64,000 bases of DNA from Lentzea aerocolonigenes (GCF_000974445.1 NZ_BBOJ01000021.1:62001-126000); one strand, 5' to 3'; counted from the stretch's first letter, positions 1-9,261 are shown. Made by a program: numbers and translations. The notes: generated by a model not told the origin, from the sequence alone.

Positions 1-1150
1 TCCACTGCGTGCCCTGCTCGGGCCAGTTGCCGTAGACGAGGTTCGAGCGGTCCGCGGAACTCGACGGCGTGCCGCCGTCGTTGATCGCCGCCAGGCTCTC
101 CCACGACGACACGTGCGACGTGCTCGCGGTCGCGCTCGGCGCGATGTTGCCGGTGGGCGGTGTGCCGGGGTTCGGCGGCGGGCCGGTGGTGGTCTGGGTG
201 ACCCGCTGCATCGTGCCGTCGGCGTTGAAGTGCAACAGGTCCACTGCCACGGACCGGCGGAAGTTGCCGCCACCGGGTGCGTTCGCGTTGTGGTAGACCA
301 TGTACCACTGGCCGTTGAACTGCGCGACGCCCGCGTGGTTGGTGGTCGACGAGACCTGGCCGAGCACCACGCCGCGGTGCGTCCACGGCCCCATCGGGTT
401 CGTGGCGGTGGCGTAGCGCTGGCAGGCGTAGCTGGACGACGTGACGCAGCCGTTGGTGTCGTTGGCCGCGTAGATCATGTAGTAGAGGCCGTTGCGCTTG
501 AACATGAACGGCGCTTCCCAGAAGTCCTGGAGTCCCTGCGGCGTCACGACCGGGCCGTCCAGCTCGATCATGTTGGGCTTGAGCTTCACCGCCCGCGCGC
601 CCCAGTAGCTGCCCCAGTACAGATAGGCCTGGCCGTCGTCGTCCGTGAAGACCGTGGGATCGATGTTGAGCCCGGACGAGTTGGGGGTGCTGTCGCTGAT
701 CAGCGGCCCACCCTTGGCGTCGGTGAACGGCCCGAGCGGGCTGTCGCCGACCGCGACACCTATGTCCATCCACCCGGCGCCGTTGCCGTTGACCGAGGTG
801 TACCAGTAGTACTTGCCGTTGCGCGGTTCCACCTCACTGGCCCAGGCGTCCGCACCGGCCCAGCGGAACGTGCCGATGTTCGCCTTCGCGCCGTGGTCGG
901 TCCAGGTGGCCGCGTCCGTGGACGACAGCACCCGCCACTCGCGCATCAGGAAGTTCTGCTGGCCGGACGCGGCTTCGTCCCGTCCGGCGTAGACGTACAG
1001 GGTGTTGCCGACGACCAGCGGGGCCGGGTCGGCGGTGTAGACCGACGTGATGATCGGGTTGGCCGCGCTCGCGGGCGTTGCCACGACAACGCCCGCGAGC
1101 AGTACGATCGCCGCGCCCAGAAGGGATGTGCACTGCAGGGTGGCGCGCAT
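1..1150 (-). CDS. Secreted GH43 glycosidase (arabinosidase/xylosidase type), 3' end off the window
   Basis: The ATG at 1150 follows a strong AGGAGG box. A Sec signal peptide ends in PASA near residue 29. The five-bladed GH43 fold shows its three acidic sites: D41 in TADPAP (base), D in NIDPTVFTDDDG, and E in FWEAPFMF (acid). After the catalytic part, a proline/threonine linker leads into a galactose-binding-like (F5/8 type) module that is cut by the window edge. GH43 enzymes release arabinose or xylose from plant polysaccharides; which one is not decidable here. It is the last visible gene of the operon, 11 bp after the secreted GH127, which makes an arabinan-type substrate the best guess. 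The family is firm and the substrate is inferred. Confidence 0.9.
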   Translation of the reverse strand, partial: MRATLQCTSLLGAAIVLLAGVVVATPASAANPIITSVYTADPAPLVVGNTLYVYAGRDEAASGQQNFLMREWRVLSSTDAATWTDHGAKANIGTFRWAGADAWASEVEPRNGKYYWYTSVNGNGAGWMDIGVAVGDSPLGPFTDAKGGPLISDSTPNSSGLNIDPTVFTDDDGQAYLYWGSYWGARAVKLKPNMIELDGPVVTPQGLQDFWEAPFMFKRNGLYYMIYAANDTNGCVTSSSYACQRYATATNPMGPWTHRGVVLGQVSSTTNHAGVAQFNGQWYMVYHNANAPGGGNFRRSVAVDLLHFNADGTMQRVTQTTTGPPPNPGTPPTGNIAPSATASTSHVSSWESLAAINDGGTPSSSADRSNLVYGNWPEQGTQW

Positions 1151-1161
1151 CGATCCTCCTT

Positions 1162-3588
1162 CTACGAACCGGTGGAGTGGAGGTTCGCGACCTCTGCGGC
1201 GGTGAGGGCGCGGCCGTAGATCCGGAAGGAGTCCACGGCACCGTCGAGGAACGGGTCGTTGTCGTACTGCGAGCGCCCGATCCAGTTCTGCGTGGTGTTG
1301 CCCGGCCGCAGGGTCAGCGCCGCGTTGCGCGCCACCTCCGCGCCGTTGACGTACAGGACGCCGAGGTCGCCGCTCTGGGTCACGGCGACGTGCGTCCACA
1401 CCCCTTGCGGGAGTGCTGCCGGGGCGTTGATCTGTTGCTCCGCGCCCGCACCTCCGGTCGTGACCGCGAACCGCGCGCCACCCGCCGAGCTGCGCGGGGT
1501 GAGGAAGGCGTAGGCGCCGGTACCGCTGCCGAAGTCGAAGATCCGCGTCCACGTGGTGACGGTGTCGAGCCGCACCCAGGTGGCCACGCTGAACGCCGCG
1601 GCTCCGGCGAGCAGGCCCGCCGGCAACGTCACGTGCGCGCCGGACCCGGTCAGGTCGACCGCTTGCCCGGTCCGCCCGGTCGTCCACGCCGCACCACCCG
1701 CGAGCGCGGCGGTCAGGCCGTTGCCCGTGGCGTCGTTCGTGTTGCCGTCGAACGGGTAGTGCGCGATGAAAGGTGGCGCCTCCGCGGCCACGGTCCAGTA
1801 GACGGTGTAGCGCTGGCCGTGCATCTTGTAAAACGGCAGCAACGTCACCTGGCCGGTGCTCGCCGTGGCCGTGTACTGCAACGGGGTCGCCGTGGGCCTG
1901 ATCGTCGACGGTTGCAGCGACGGCATCGACTGCAGGTCGTTCGTGCCGTAGGCGCCCGCGAGCACGATCGGTCCGTGCCGCATCGCCTGCACCGAGCGGT
2001 TGTCCGGAGTGGACTCCCGCTGCAGTGTCATCGGCAGGCTGATGTCGACGACGTCACCGCTGGTCCACGTGCGGTCGATCCGCGCGTACTCACCAGGAGT
2101 CACGCCTTGTGGCCCCCCGTTGACCCGGATCTGCGCCCCGGAGGCCCAGGCCGGGACGCGCACGCGCAGGTCGATCGCGCCGGACCCGGTGATCGTGATC
2201 TTCGAGGTCTCGCTCTCCGGGAACGAGGTCTCCTGCCGCACGGTGAACCCGCGCCAGCTCAGCGTCGACGCGATGAACAGGTTGACGTACAGCGTCGTGC
2301 CGGAGTGGGCGTAGATGCGGCCGGTGTGCGCGGTGTTGGTCTCCATCCCGGTGCCGTGGCAGCAGGTGAAGTCGTCGTAGTCGTTGCTGTACGTGCGGAT
2401 CCCGCCCGGCCGCAGCGGTGTGTAGTAGCTGTGGTGGCCGTGGGTGGAGCTTGGGTTCTGCGCGCCGAGCAGGTGGTTGTAGAGCGTCCTCTCGTAGAAG
2501 TCGAAGTACCTGCTCGCGGGGCTCGTGCGGAACAGCTGCGCGGTGAGCTTGAGCATGTTGTAGGAGTTGCAGGACTCGCAGGTGTTGTCCGAGAGCTCGG
2601 ACGCGATCCGGCCGGGTGCCTTGAAGTACTCGCCGTTGGAGTTGCCGCCGATCGCGTAGCTGTGCGAGCCGGTGACGATCTCCCAGAAGTTGCTCGCGAT
2701 GTCGCGGTACCTCGTCGTGCCCGTGGCGTGGTACTCGCGGATCGCGCCGATCGCCTTGGGGATCTGGGTGTTGGCGTGGTAGCCGTTCAGCGCGTCCCGG
2801 TTCTGCGCGAGCGGGTCGAAGATCTCCGCGTGGTCGAAGTACTGGGCGGTGGTGAGGTGCGCGGGGTCGCCCGTGAGCTGGTAGAGGTTGGCCAGCACCT
2901 CGTTCATCCCGCCGAACTCGGTGTCGAGCATGTTCTGGCGCTGGTCGTGGGTGAGCCTGCCGTTGCGCCACGCCGCCCACGCCGCCTTGCGGGTGAGCAC
3001 GGTCAGCGCCTGCTGGTTGCCGGTCAGCAGGTGCACGTCGAGCAGCCCGGCCATGATCTTGTGCAGGGTGTAGTACGGCGCCCAGACCTGCTCGCGCGCC
3101 TCGACCCTGCCGATGAAGCTCTCCGGGAACGCCGACAGGTAGCCGGTGCTGAAACCGCCGTTGCGGGCCCGGTCCTGACACAGCGCCAGCTGCTCGACCA
3201 GGTAGTTCGCCTTGGCGGAGAACGCCGTGTCACCGGTGGCCGCGAACGCTTGCGCGAGCGCGCTCAGCACGTGCCCGGTCGAGTGACCGCGCAGTTCGGT
3301 GGACGGCGACTCCCACCCTCCACAAGGGACAGCTCCGGACGGGAGCGAGACGTTGCGGCGGAACGTGTGCAGCAACCGGTCGGGGTCGAGGAACCTGAGA
3401 TAGGTGTGGGTGCGGGTCGTGTTGTCCCGGAACGGGCCGGGCAACAGGGACACCGCGCCGAGCGGGAACAGTTCGGCGGACACCCCGATGTCGGGGCGTG
3501 CCGCGGCGAACGCGCGCACGGGCAGGGCCGCCACCGCGACGGCGGCGGCACCCGCACGCAGAACTGTGCGTCGAGAGGGAGTGAGCAT
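1162..3588 (-). CDS. Tat-secreted GH127 beta-L-arabinofuranosidase with C-terminal LamG domain
   Basis: 808 aa. The N-terminus has a twin-arginine signal (SRRTVLR, then a hydrophobic Ala/Val stretch). The catalytic body is GH127 (formerly DUF1680). The zinc and nucleophile set is visible: E338-S-C340 in CESC, and C409-C410 in FTCCHGTG, matching the Glu/Cys3 zinc site and Cys nucleophile known for the family. From about residue 605 to the end lies a concanavalin A-like (LamG) domain starting at IAHYPFDG, probably for carbohydrate binding. GH127 enzymes cleave terminal beta-L-arabinofuranose, classically from hydroxyproline-linked oligo-arabinosides. It starts 4 bp after the metalloprotease stop and has only a weak ribosome site, so it is probably translationally coupled. 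Confidence 0.92.
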   Translation of the reverse strand: MLTPSRRTVLRAGAAAVAVAALPVRAFAAARPDIGVSAELFPLGAVSLLPGPFRDNTTRTHTYLRFLDPDRLLHTFRRNVSLPSGAVPCGGWESPSTELRGHSTGHVLSALAQAFAATGDTAFSAKANYLVEQLALCQDRARNGGFSTGYLSAFPESFIGRVEAREQVWAPYYTLHKIMAGLLDVHLLTGNQQALTVLTRKAAWAAWRNGRLTHDQRQNMLDTEFGGMNEVLANLYQLTGDPAHLTTAQYFDHAEIFDPLAQNRDALNGYHANTQIPKAIGAIREYHATGTTRYRDIASNFWEIVTGSHSYAIGGNSNGEYFKAPGRIASELSDNTCESCNSYNMLKLTAQLFRTSPASRYFDFYERTLYNHLLGAQNPSSTHGHHSYYTPLRPGGIRTYSNDYDDFTCCHGTGMETNTAHTGRIYAHSGTTLYVNLFIASTLSWRGFTVRQETSFPESETSKITITGSGAIDLRVRVPAWASGAQIRVNGGPQGVTPGEYARIDRTWTSGDVVDISLPMTLQRESTPDNRSVQAMRHGPIVLAGAYGTNDLQSMPSLQPSTIRPTATPLQYTATASTGQVTLLPFYKMHGQRYTVYWTVAAEAPPFIAHYPFDGNTNDATGNGLTAALAGGAAWTTGRTGQAVDLTGSGAHVTLPAGLLAGAAAFSVATWVRLDTVTTWTRIFDFGSGTGAYAFLTPRSSAGGARFAVTTGGAGAEQQINAPAALPQGVWTHVAVTQSGDLGVLYVNGAEVARNAALTLRPGNTTQNWIGRSQYDNDPFLDGAVDSFRIYGRALTAAEVANLHSTGS

Positions 3589-3592
3589 CGGC

Positions 3593-4414
3593 CTAGAACC
3601 CGTACCGGTTCTTCAGGTGACGCCACCAGTCGCGCAGCATCCACCTGTCGAACTCGGTGATCACCGTGGAGCTGCCGGCCTTCATGATGAACCTGTCGAC
3701 ACCGCTCGGTGTCCAGTCGTAGAAGTCGTCCAGCCCGAACGTGTGCCCGACCTCGTGCAGGAAGATGTGCACGTCCGACGCGTTCAGGTTGCCCATGAAG
3801 TACTCGCTGCCGATCCGCTGACCCCAGTCACCGCCGGCGCCGCCGCCGAAGCCGGCCGTGAGCCACAACGACTGGTCGTAGTGCCGCGCGACGCCACCGG
3901 GGCAGCGCGGGTACGAACCGTTGCGGTTGAAGAACCTCCCGCAGCCCTCCGCGCACTGCGGCGCGTTCTCCCTGATGTCGTTGACGTAGATGTCGACGGA
4001 GTTGTCGTTCCACTGCAGCTGGTTGCGGTCGCGCACGGCCCAGCCGACGACCTTGATCGGCACGGACGCGTACGGGAAGTTGTTGTGCCCCGCCATCGCG
4101 TCCATCCACTTCTTGTACTGGCGGGCGAGCTGGGCGTGCACCGCGTCGCGTTGCTGCGCGGTCACCGGCTGGGGCGAGTCCCAGCGCACGCAGAAGTTCA
4201 GATAGCCCTTGTTCGTGAAGAGCTGGTCCCACCCGTAGTTGCGGAAGCCGTAGAGGTCGCCGTAGGTGCTCTCCACGTGCTGCCACACCTGGTTCAACGG
4301 GGTCACCAGGTTCGCGGGCGGGTTCCACGTGTCGGCTCTCGCAGGAGACGCCACGCCCACCGCCATCACCGCCGCGAACAGCGCGGCCACGAATCCTTTC
4401 CACCATCGGATCAT
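3593..4414 (-). CDS. Secreted metzincin-type zinc metalloprotease
   Basis: 273 aa with a Sec signal (hydrophobic residues 8-24, cleavage near SPARA). The zinc motif HEVGHTFGLDD fits HExxHxxGxxD, where Asp replaces the usual third His as in snapalysin-like metzincins. FIMKAG downstream supplies the Met-turn. Six Cys residues before the zinc motif could form disulfides. A good AGGAG lies before the ATG. It sits inside a polysaccharide operon, 10 bp after a permease gene and 4 bp before the GH127, so it is co-expressed with sugar enzymes. The natural substrate is unknown; a plant cell-wall glycoprotein is an inference from context. The fold class is well supported, the exact peptidase family less so. 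Confidence 0.82.
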   Translation of the reverse strand: MIRWWKGFVAALFAAVMAVGVASPARADTWNPPANLVTPLNQVWQHVESTYGDLYGFRNYGWDQLFTNKGYLNFCVRWDSPQPVTAQQRDAVHAQLARQYKKWMDAMAGHNNFPYASVPIKVVGWAVRDRNQLQWNDNSVDIYVNDIRENAPQCAEGCGRFFNRNGSYPRCPGGVARHYDQSLWLTAGFGGGAGGDWGQRIGSEYFMGNLNASDVHIFLHEVGHTFGLDDFYDWTPSGVDRFIMKAGSSTVITEFDRWMLRDWWRHLKNRYGF

Positions 4415-4424
4415 GCTGATCTCC

Positions 4425-5213
4425 TCAGCCTTTCAGGGCGCCCGAGGTGAATCCCCGGACGTAGCTGCGTTGCAGGAACGCGAAGAGCACCAGGCAGGGC
4501 ACGGCCATGAACGTCACGCCCGCCTCCAGGGCGGCGTAGTCGATCGAGCCGTGACTGGCGGTGCGCATGTTGACCACGGCAAGGATGGCGGTGAACTTGC
4601 CGGTGGAGTTGAGCAGGATCAACGGAGCGAAGAACTCGCTCCACGACGAGAGGAACGCGAACAGCCCCACGGTCACGAGGCCGGGGCGGACGGCGGGGAC
4701 CATGATCCGCATCAGCGTGCCGAAGCTCGTGCAGCCGTCGACGCGTGCCGACTCCTCCAGCTCGATCGGCACTGCCTCGAAGCTGTTGCGCATCATGAAC
4801 ACCGAGAACGGCAACTGGAAGACGATCAGCACCAGGCTCAGGCCGACCAGCGAGTCCTCCAGGCCCAGCCAGCCGAGCAGCACGTACAGCGCGATCAGGA
4901 TCGTCGCGTACGGCACCATCAGGATCGCGAGCGTGAGCAGGAACAGCGCGTCGCGTCCGGGAAAGCGGAACCGGCCGAACGCGTAACCCGCGAGCGTGGC
5001 GACGACCAGCGTGCCGCCCACGGTCAGCGCGCTGACGATCACGCTGTTGAGCACGTGCGCCGGGCGGATCCCGTTGGCGGAGGTGAAGAGCCGGGCGTAG
5101 TTCTCCAGGCCGAACCCGGTGTCCGTGCGCACCGACGCCCAGCCGCTCCACACCAGCGGGAACAGGAACAGGACCGCGAGCGCGGTGCCCGTGACGTAGT
5201 AAGAGGTCCTCAT
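4425..5213 (-). CDS. Carbohydrate ABC transporter permease (MalG type)
   Basis: 262 aa starting MRTSYYVTG. The ATG at 5213 overlaps the stop of the preceding permease by 4 bp (ATGA), which fixes the start although the frame stays open further upstream. About six membrane segments are visible. The EAA loop appears as EESARVDGCTSFGTLMRIMVP, the coupling-helix signature of sugar-ABC inner-membrane subunits. It forms a heterodimer with the neighbouring permease and takes substrate from the lipoprotein encoded upstream. No ATPase gene is present in the operon, so a shared MsiK-type ATPase elsewhere is likely (inference). Confidence 0.93.
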   Translation of the reverse strand: MRTSYYVTGTALAVLFLFPLVWSGWASVRTDTGFGLENYARLFTSANGIRPAHVLNSVIVSALTVGGTLVVATLAGYAFGRFRFPGRDALFLLTLAILMVPYATILIALYVLLGWLGLEDSLVGLSLVLIVFQLPFSVFMMRNSFEAVPIELEESARVDGCTSFGTLMRIMVPAVRPGLVTVGLFAFLSSWSEFFAPLILLNSTGKFTAILAVVNMRTASHGSIDYAALEAGVTFMAVPCLVLFAFLQRSYVRGFTSGALKG

Positions 5214-6031
5214 GCCGACCGCCTCCGCAGCACGGCGAGCTGGACCGAGCTCAGCACCGCGAGGAGCACGAGCAGCACCACGGAGATGCCGGCCGCCGAG
5301 CCGAGGTCCAGCCGGATGAAGGCCTCCCGGTAGATCACCATCACCAGCGAGGTGGTGCTGTTGTCCGGGCCGCCGCGCGTCAAGATCCAGAACTGGTCGA
5401 ACGCGAGCAGCGACCCGGTGACCATCATCGTGAGCACCAGCGCGATCGTCGGACGCATCAACGGCACGGTGATCCGCAGGAACATCTGCGAGCGGGTGGC
5501 GCCGTCGATGCGCGCGGCCTCGTAGACGTCGACCGGGATGGCCTGCAACCCGGTCAACAGGATCAGCATGTTGAACCCCGCGAACCTCCACAGCACCAGC
5601 AGCACGGCCGATCCCAGCGCCGGGCTGTCCCCGCTCACCGGAACCGGCCCGATCTCCTCGCTCAGCAGGCCGAGGAACAGCAGTGAGGCGCTGGCGAACC
5701 CGACCGCCATCGGCAGGAAGAAGGCGGTCCGGAAGAACCCGACACCGGGCCGCCGGTTCTGCACCAGCAACGCGAGCCCGAACGCGATGGCGAACAGCAG
5801 CACCGTGATGATCACCGTGTACTTCATCGTGAACCAGGCCGCATCCGTCAGCAACGCGTTGTCCGCGATCGCCGTGTAGTTGGCCGGGGCGTTGAACCTC
5901 GGTGCGCCGAGCAACGGCCAGCGGTTCAGCGACATCCACGCGACGAGCAGCAGCGGAACCACGAAGAACAACCCCACCAGCACCGCCGCCGGGGTGGCGT
6001 ACAAGGCCCCTGTCGCCGCTCGTCCGCGCAT
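5210..6031 (-). CDS. Carbohydrate ABC transporter permease (MalF type)
   Basis: 273 aa, six predicted membrane helices beginning with ALYATPAAVLVGLFFVVPLLL. The EAA loop reads YEAARIDGATRSQMFLRITVP. It starts 3 bp after the binding-protein stop with an AGGAG site, and its stop overlaps the next permease by 4 bp, so the import genes form one transcription unit. It is the partner of the MalG-type subunit. By context the imported sugar is probably an arabinooligosaccharide, to be finished by the cytoplasmic GH127 at the head of the operon. That substrate is inferred, the family is clear. Confidence 0.93.
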   Translation of the reverse strand: MRGRAATGALYATPAAVLVGLFFVVPLLLVAWMSLNRWPLLGAPRFNAPANYTAIADNALLTDAAWFTMKYTVIITVLLFAIAFGLALLVQNRRPGVGFFRTAFFLPMAVGFASASLLFLGLLSEEIGPVPVSGDSPALGSAVLLVLWRFAGFNMLILLTGLQAIPVDVYEAARIDGATRSQMFLRITVPLMRPTIALVLTMMVTGSLLAFDQFWILTRGGPDNSTTSLVMVIYREAFIRLDLGSAAGISVVLLVLLAVLSSVQLAVLRRRSA

Positions 6032-6034
6032 CTC

Positions 6035-7279
6035 TCACTCCTGCCGCAGCGACTTGGTGATCGCGTCGTTGCCCGTCAGCAGCGCGGCGGAGGCGTCACC
6101 GAAGAGCGCACCGCGCACGGTGGTCAGCCAGGGCCCCTGCGGGTCGTTGAACGTGGCGTTGAAGTTGCGGGCGTACGGCGTCTTCCCCTTGGCCACCAAC
6201 CCGTTGGTGGTGACGAGCCGCGGGTCGGCCGAGGAGTACTTGTTGGCGGCCAGGTCGGTGCGCACGGGCACGCCCTTGCGCTTGGCGATGACCTCGACCT
6301 GGGCCTCGTCCGACATCGTCCAGGCCAGGAAGTCCCACGCCTGCTGTGCTTTCGTGCTCGTGGCGCCGATGCCGATCGCGTCACCGCCGACGAACGTGGA
6401 CTCGCCGCCGTTGATGCCGGGGATCGGCGCGATGCCGGTCTTGACGCCCTTGGCCTCGATCGCGTCGAGCCACACCGACGGTCCGGGCGCGATGCCGACC
6501 TTGCCGCCCTGCAACGCGCCGAGCCACGTCGGTCCGGCCTCGCTCTTCGACCCCGGCGACGCGACGCCCTGGTCGTAGAGGTCGCGGTACACGGCGAACA
6601 CCTCGGCCATGGCTGGCGAGTCGACGCGCGCGCTGCGGCCGTCGGCGTCCAGCACTTCGCCGCCCGCTGCCCACACCGAGGGCCACAGCGTGAACTCGAT
6701 GCAGCCACCGCAGTTCCCGCCGAAGTACGTGCCGTGGACGTCACCGCCGAGCTGGTCGATCCTGCGGGCGTGCTCGGCGAACTCCTTGAGGGTGCGCGGT
6801 GGTTTCTCCGGGTCGAGGCCCGCCTTGGTGTAGAGGTCCTTGTTGTAGAGCATCACCGACAGGTCGATGGTGTGCGGCACCGCGAAGTTGTGGCCCTCCC
6901 ACGTGCCCGCACGGACGTGGGAGGGGGCTACGGAGTCCCTGAACGGCAAGGACTTGAACTGCTCGGACACATCCGCCCACAGACCCTGTGCCGCGTACTG
7001 CGGCGCGAACACCACGTCCGCGGCGAACAGGTCGGGCAACGACTTCGCACCGGCCGCAGAGGCGAGCTTCGCCGGGTACTCCTCGTTGGGGTACGCGGCG
7101 ACCTCGATCTTGTTGCGGTGGCCCGCGTTGTAGGCGTCGGCGTAGGCCTTGGACACCGCCTCGGTCGCCGCGCGCGTCCACAGCGTGAGGGTCGTCCCGT
7201 CGTCGGCGGAACCGGTTTTCTCCGCACCGCAGGCCGCGGTGGCCAGCACCAGCAGGACTGCCGCGAGCATCGCTTTCAC
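6035..7279 (-). CDS. Sugar-binding lipoprotein of ABC importer
   Basis: 414 aa from a GTG at 7279, preceded by AAGGAG. A lipoprotein signal peptide ends in TAAC (Cys 17), a slightly degenerate lipobox, so the mature protein is probably lipid-anchored outside the membrane. The rest has the typical family-1 extracellular solute-binding layout, with LTLWTRAATEAVSKAYADAYN at the start of the mature lobe and the PxFVGGDAIGIGA-like hinge region later. It delivers sugar to the two permeases encoded immediately downstream and follows the cytoplasmic GH127 gene by 21 bp. Confidence 0.93.
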   Translation of the reverse strand: MKAMLAAVLLVLATAACGAEKTGSADDGTTLTLWTRAATEAVSKAYADAYNAGHRNKIEVAAYPNEEYPAKLASAAGAKSLPDLFAADVVFAPQYAAQGLWADVSEQFKSLPFRDSVAPSHVRAGTWEGHNFAVPHTIDLSVMLYNKDLYTKAGLDPEKPPRTLKEFAEHARRIDQLGGDVHGTYFGGNCGGCIEFTLWPSVWAAGGEVLDADGRSARVDSPAMAEVFAVYRDLYDQGVASPGSKSEAGPTWLGALQGGKVGIAPGPSVWLDAIEAKGVKTGIAPIPGINGGESTFVGGDAIGIGATSTKAQQAWDFLAWTMSDEAQVEVIAKRKGVPVRTDLAANKYSSADPRLVTTNGLVAKGKTPYARNFNATFNDPQGPWLTTVRGALFGDASAALLTGNDAITKSLRQE

Positions 7280-7300
7280 GGTCTCTCCTTTGAGACGTGG

Positions 7301-9181
7301 TTACGCAGTGGGCATCCAGACCCGCATGGTCGACGGACCACGGCGGGCCCAGCGGTGGTAGGGCGTGAGGTGCAACGCCACCGGAGCTCCCGGCCGGCCG
7401 GACGGTTCGCCGTACGGCCACGCCGAGTCCGGCGACGCGTCGAACCTCGCCCGCACCACGGCACCGTCACCCGACGGCTCGGGACCGTGCCCGGTGCAGA
7501 CCCGCAGTGCGTCGAGATCGGACTCCCCCAGCGACTCGGCGCACAGCACCAGCGGACCGCGCTCGACGGCCACACATCCGCGCACGGCGTCGATGCGCGG
7601 GTCCGGCCACGTGAACCGCGGCCGCATCGGCAGTTCGAGCCGGATCTCCTCCCCCACGGCCCAGTCGCGCGTCACGACCGCGTCACCAGGTGCGACCGGG
7701 CGGCGCTCGTGATCCACGACGAGCACCGCGCCGGTCGCCCACTCGGGCACGCGCAGGCTGATCGACCAGGGGTTGCCGCCGCTCCTGGTCACCCGCACGG
7801 CCACGTCTCCGTCGTCCGGGTAGGACGTGCGCACTCGGAGCCCGGCCGGACGTCCGTCCGCGAGCGTGGTCTCGACGTCGGAGTCGGCGTACTGGTGCAG
7901 CCGCAGGCCGGTGTCGTCCGCGGTGACGAGGTACGACGAGAGGCTCGCCAGCAGCCGCGCGGTGTTGGGCAGGCAGCACGACACCTCGAACCACGGCGCC
8001 CGCAGCCCGCCGCTGACGTCGAGCCGCTCGCCGCCGGTCGGTGGTTGCGCGGGGGTGCGTTGGTGCAACGTGTTCGCGTAGAAGAAGCTCCGGCCGTCGT
8101 CATCGATCGCCGTCGCGATCACGTTGTGCAGCACGCGATCCACGATGTCGGCGTACCGGTTCTCGCCGGTGGCGAGCAGCAACCGTTGCGCGAGCATGAC
8201 CGTGGCGACACCCGCGCACGTCTCCGCGTACGCCCGGTCGGCGGGCAGCACGAAGTCCTCGCCGAACGCCTCGTCCTGGTGCCTCGACCCCATCCCGCCG
8301 GTGATGTGCGTGCGACGGGCCCACGTGCGGTCGAACTGCGCCGCGACCGCGCCCAGCAGGTCGTCGTCACCGGTCTCCACCGCGACGTCGACCGCGCCGC
8401 ACGCGAGGTACAGCGAGCGCACGGCGTGTCCGCGCAACACGGTCGCCTTGCGCACCGGGACGTCGTCGTTGAAGTAGGACCAGCCGAACTCGTGGGCGGG
8501 CAGGCTGCGGTGACCGCGCCGGTCCACGAACAGCGCGGCCTGGTCGAGGTAGCGCTGCTCCCCCGTCAGCCGCGCGAACTCCACCAGCGCCGTCTCGATC
8601 TCCGGGTGCCCGCAGATCCCCGTGCCGTCGAGGCCGAAGACCTCGCACACGTGGTCGGCCGCGCGCCGGGCGACCTCCAGCAACGGTCCTTCGCCCGCCG
8701 TCCTCGTTCTGGCGACGGCGGCCTGCAGCAGGTGCCCGGTGCAGTAGAGCTCGTGCCCCCAGGCCAGGTCGCTGTGCCGCGGTCGCTGCCAGTCCCTGCC
8801 GAACGCGGTGCTGAGATAGCCGTCCTCGGCCTGCGCGGCGGCGATGTCGGCGGTGAGGGCCTCGATGCGGGCGTCGAGACCGGCGGCCGGAGACCTCCCG
8901 TGCTCCCAGGACATCGCCTCGACGATCTTGTAGACCTCGGAGTCGGAGAACTCCCGGCCCTTGCGCTCCCGCGACCCGGCTCCGTTCGCGACGGTGGTGA
9001 AGTTGCCGGTCCAGCCCAGCTCGTCCATCCACTCCAGCGCGTGCCCCAGCGTCGCCTCGCCGTTGACGTGCTGCCGGATTTTCCAGAAACCACCGGTGAT
9101 GCGCACCTCGTCTGTCCCGAGTGGACGGAGAGGTCCACGGGACGGGACGACCGGCCCGCGGACCGGCTGGGTGTTGCGCAT
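7301..9181 (-). CDS. Cytoplasmic GH127 beta-L-arabinofuranosidase
   Basis: 626 aa from the ATG at 9181 (MRNTQPVRG). The frame remains open to a TTG at 9226, but that start would overlap the operator and is less likely. No signal peptide. GH127 hallmarks are E320-T-C322 and the C402-C403 pair in VSCCLPNTA, matching the family's zinc site and Cys nucleophile. It likely releases L-arabinose from oligosaccharides brought in by the ABC importer encoded next. It is the first gene of the minus-strand operon and divergent from the LacI regulator, with a LacI-type palindrome in its leader. It differs from the exported GH127 in lacking LamG and Tat signal. Confidence 0.9.
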   Translation of the reverse strand: MRNTQPVRGPVVPSRGPLRPLGTDEVRITGGFWKIRQHVNGEATLGHALEWMDELGWTGNFTTVANGAGSRERKGREFSDSEVYKIVEAMSWEHGRSPAAGLDARIEALTADIAAAQAEDGYLSTAFGRDWQRPRHSDLAWGHELYCTGHLLQAAVARTRTAGEGPLLEVARRAADHVCEVFGLDGTGICGHPEIETALVEFARLTGEQRYLDQAALFVDRRGHRSLPAHEFGWSYFNDDVPVRKATVLRGHAVRSLYLACGAVDVAVETGDDDLLGAVAAQFDRTWARRTHITGGMGSRHQDEAFGEDFVLPADRAYAETCAGVATVMLAQRLLLATGENRYADIVDRVLHNVIATAIDDDGRSFFYANTLHQRTPAQPPTGGERLDVSGGLRAPWFEVSCCLPNTARLLASLSSYLVTADDTGLRLHQYADSDVETTLADGRPAGLRVRTSYPDDGDVAVRVTRSGGNPWSISLRVPEWATGAVLVVDHERRPVAPGDAVVTRDWAVGEEIRLELPMRPRFTWPDPRIDAVRGCVAVERGPLVLCAESLGESDLDALRVCTGHGPEPSGDGAVVRARFDASPDSAWPYGEPSGRPGAPVALHLTPYHRWARRGPSTMRVWMPTA

Positions 9182-9207
9182 CGTTGCCACACAACGCACT
9201 CTGGAGA

Positions 9208-9223
9208 CCGAAAACGATTTCGA
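9208..9223. promoter_or_regulatory. LacI-family operator between GH127 and lacI
   Basis: CCGAAAACGATTTCGA is a near-perfect palindrome around a central CpG (12 of 16 bases symmetric), the classic LacI/GalR operator form. It lies 27 bp upstream of the GH127 ATG and 64 bp before the divergent LacI ATG. Autoregulation plus repression of the arabinan operon is the natural reading. Confidence 0.75.
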
Positions 9224-9261
9224 CAATGCGCCATCAGGAGCAGAAGCAATCGAATACTCGG

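Noticed and set aside
1078-3660. Long open frame on the plus strand (860 codons) over the GH127 gene
   Set aside because: Arg/Val/Gly-rich translation with no domains; it is antisense to a clear GH127 enzyme and reflects the high GC content.
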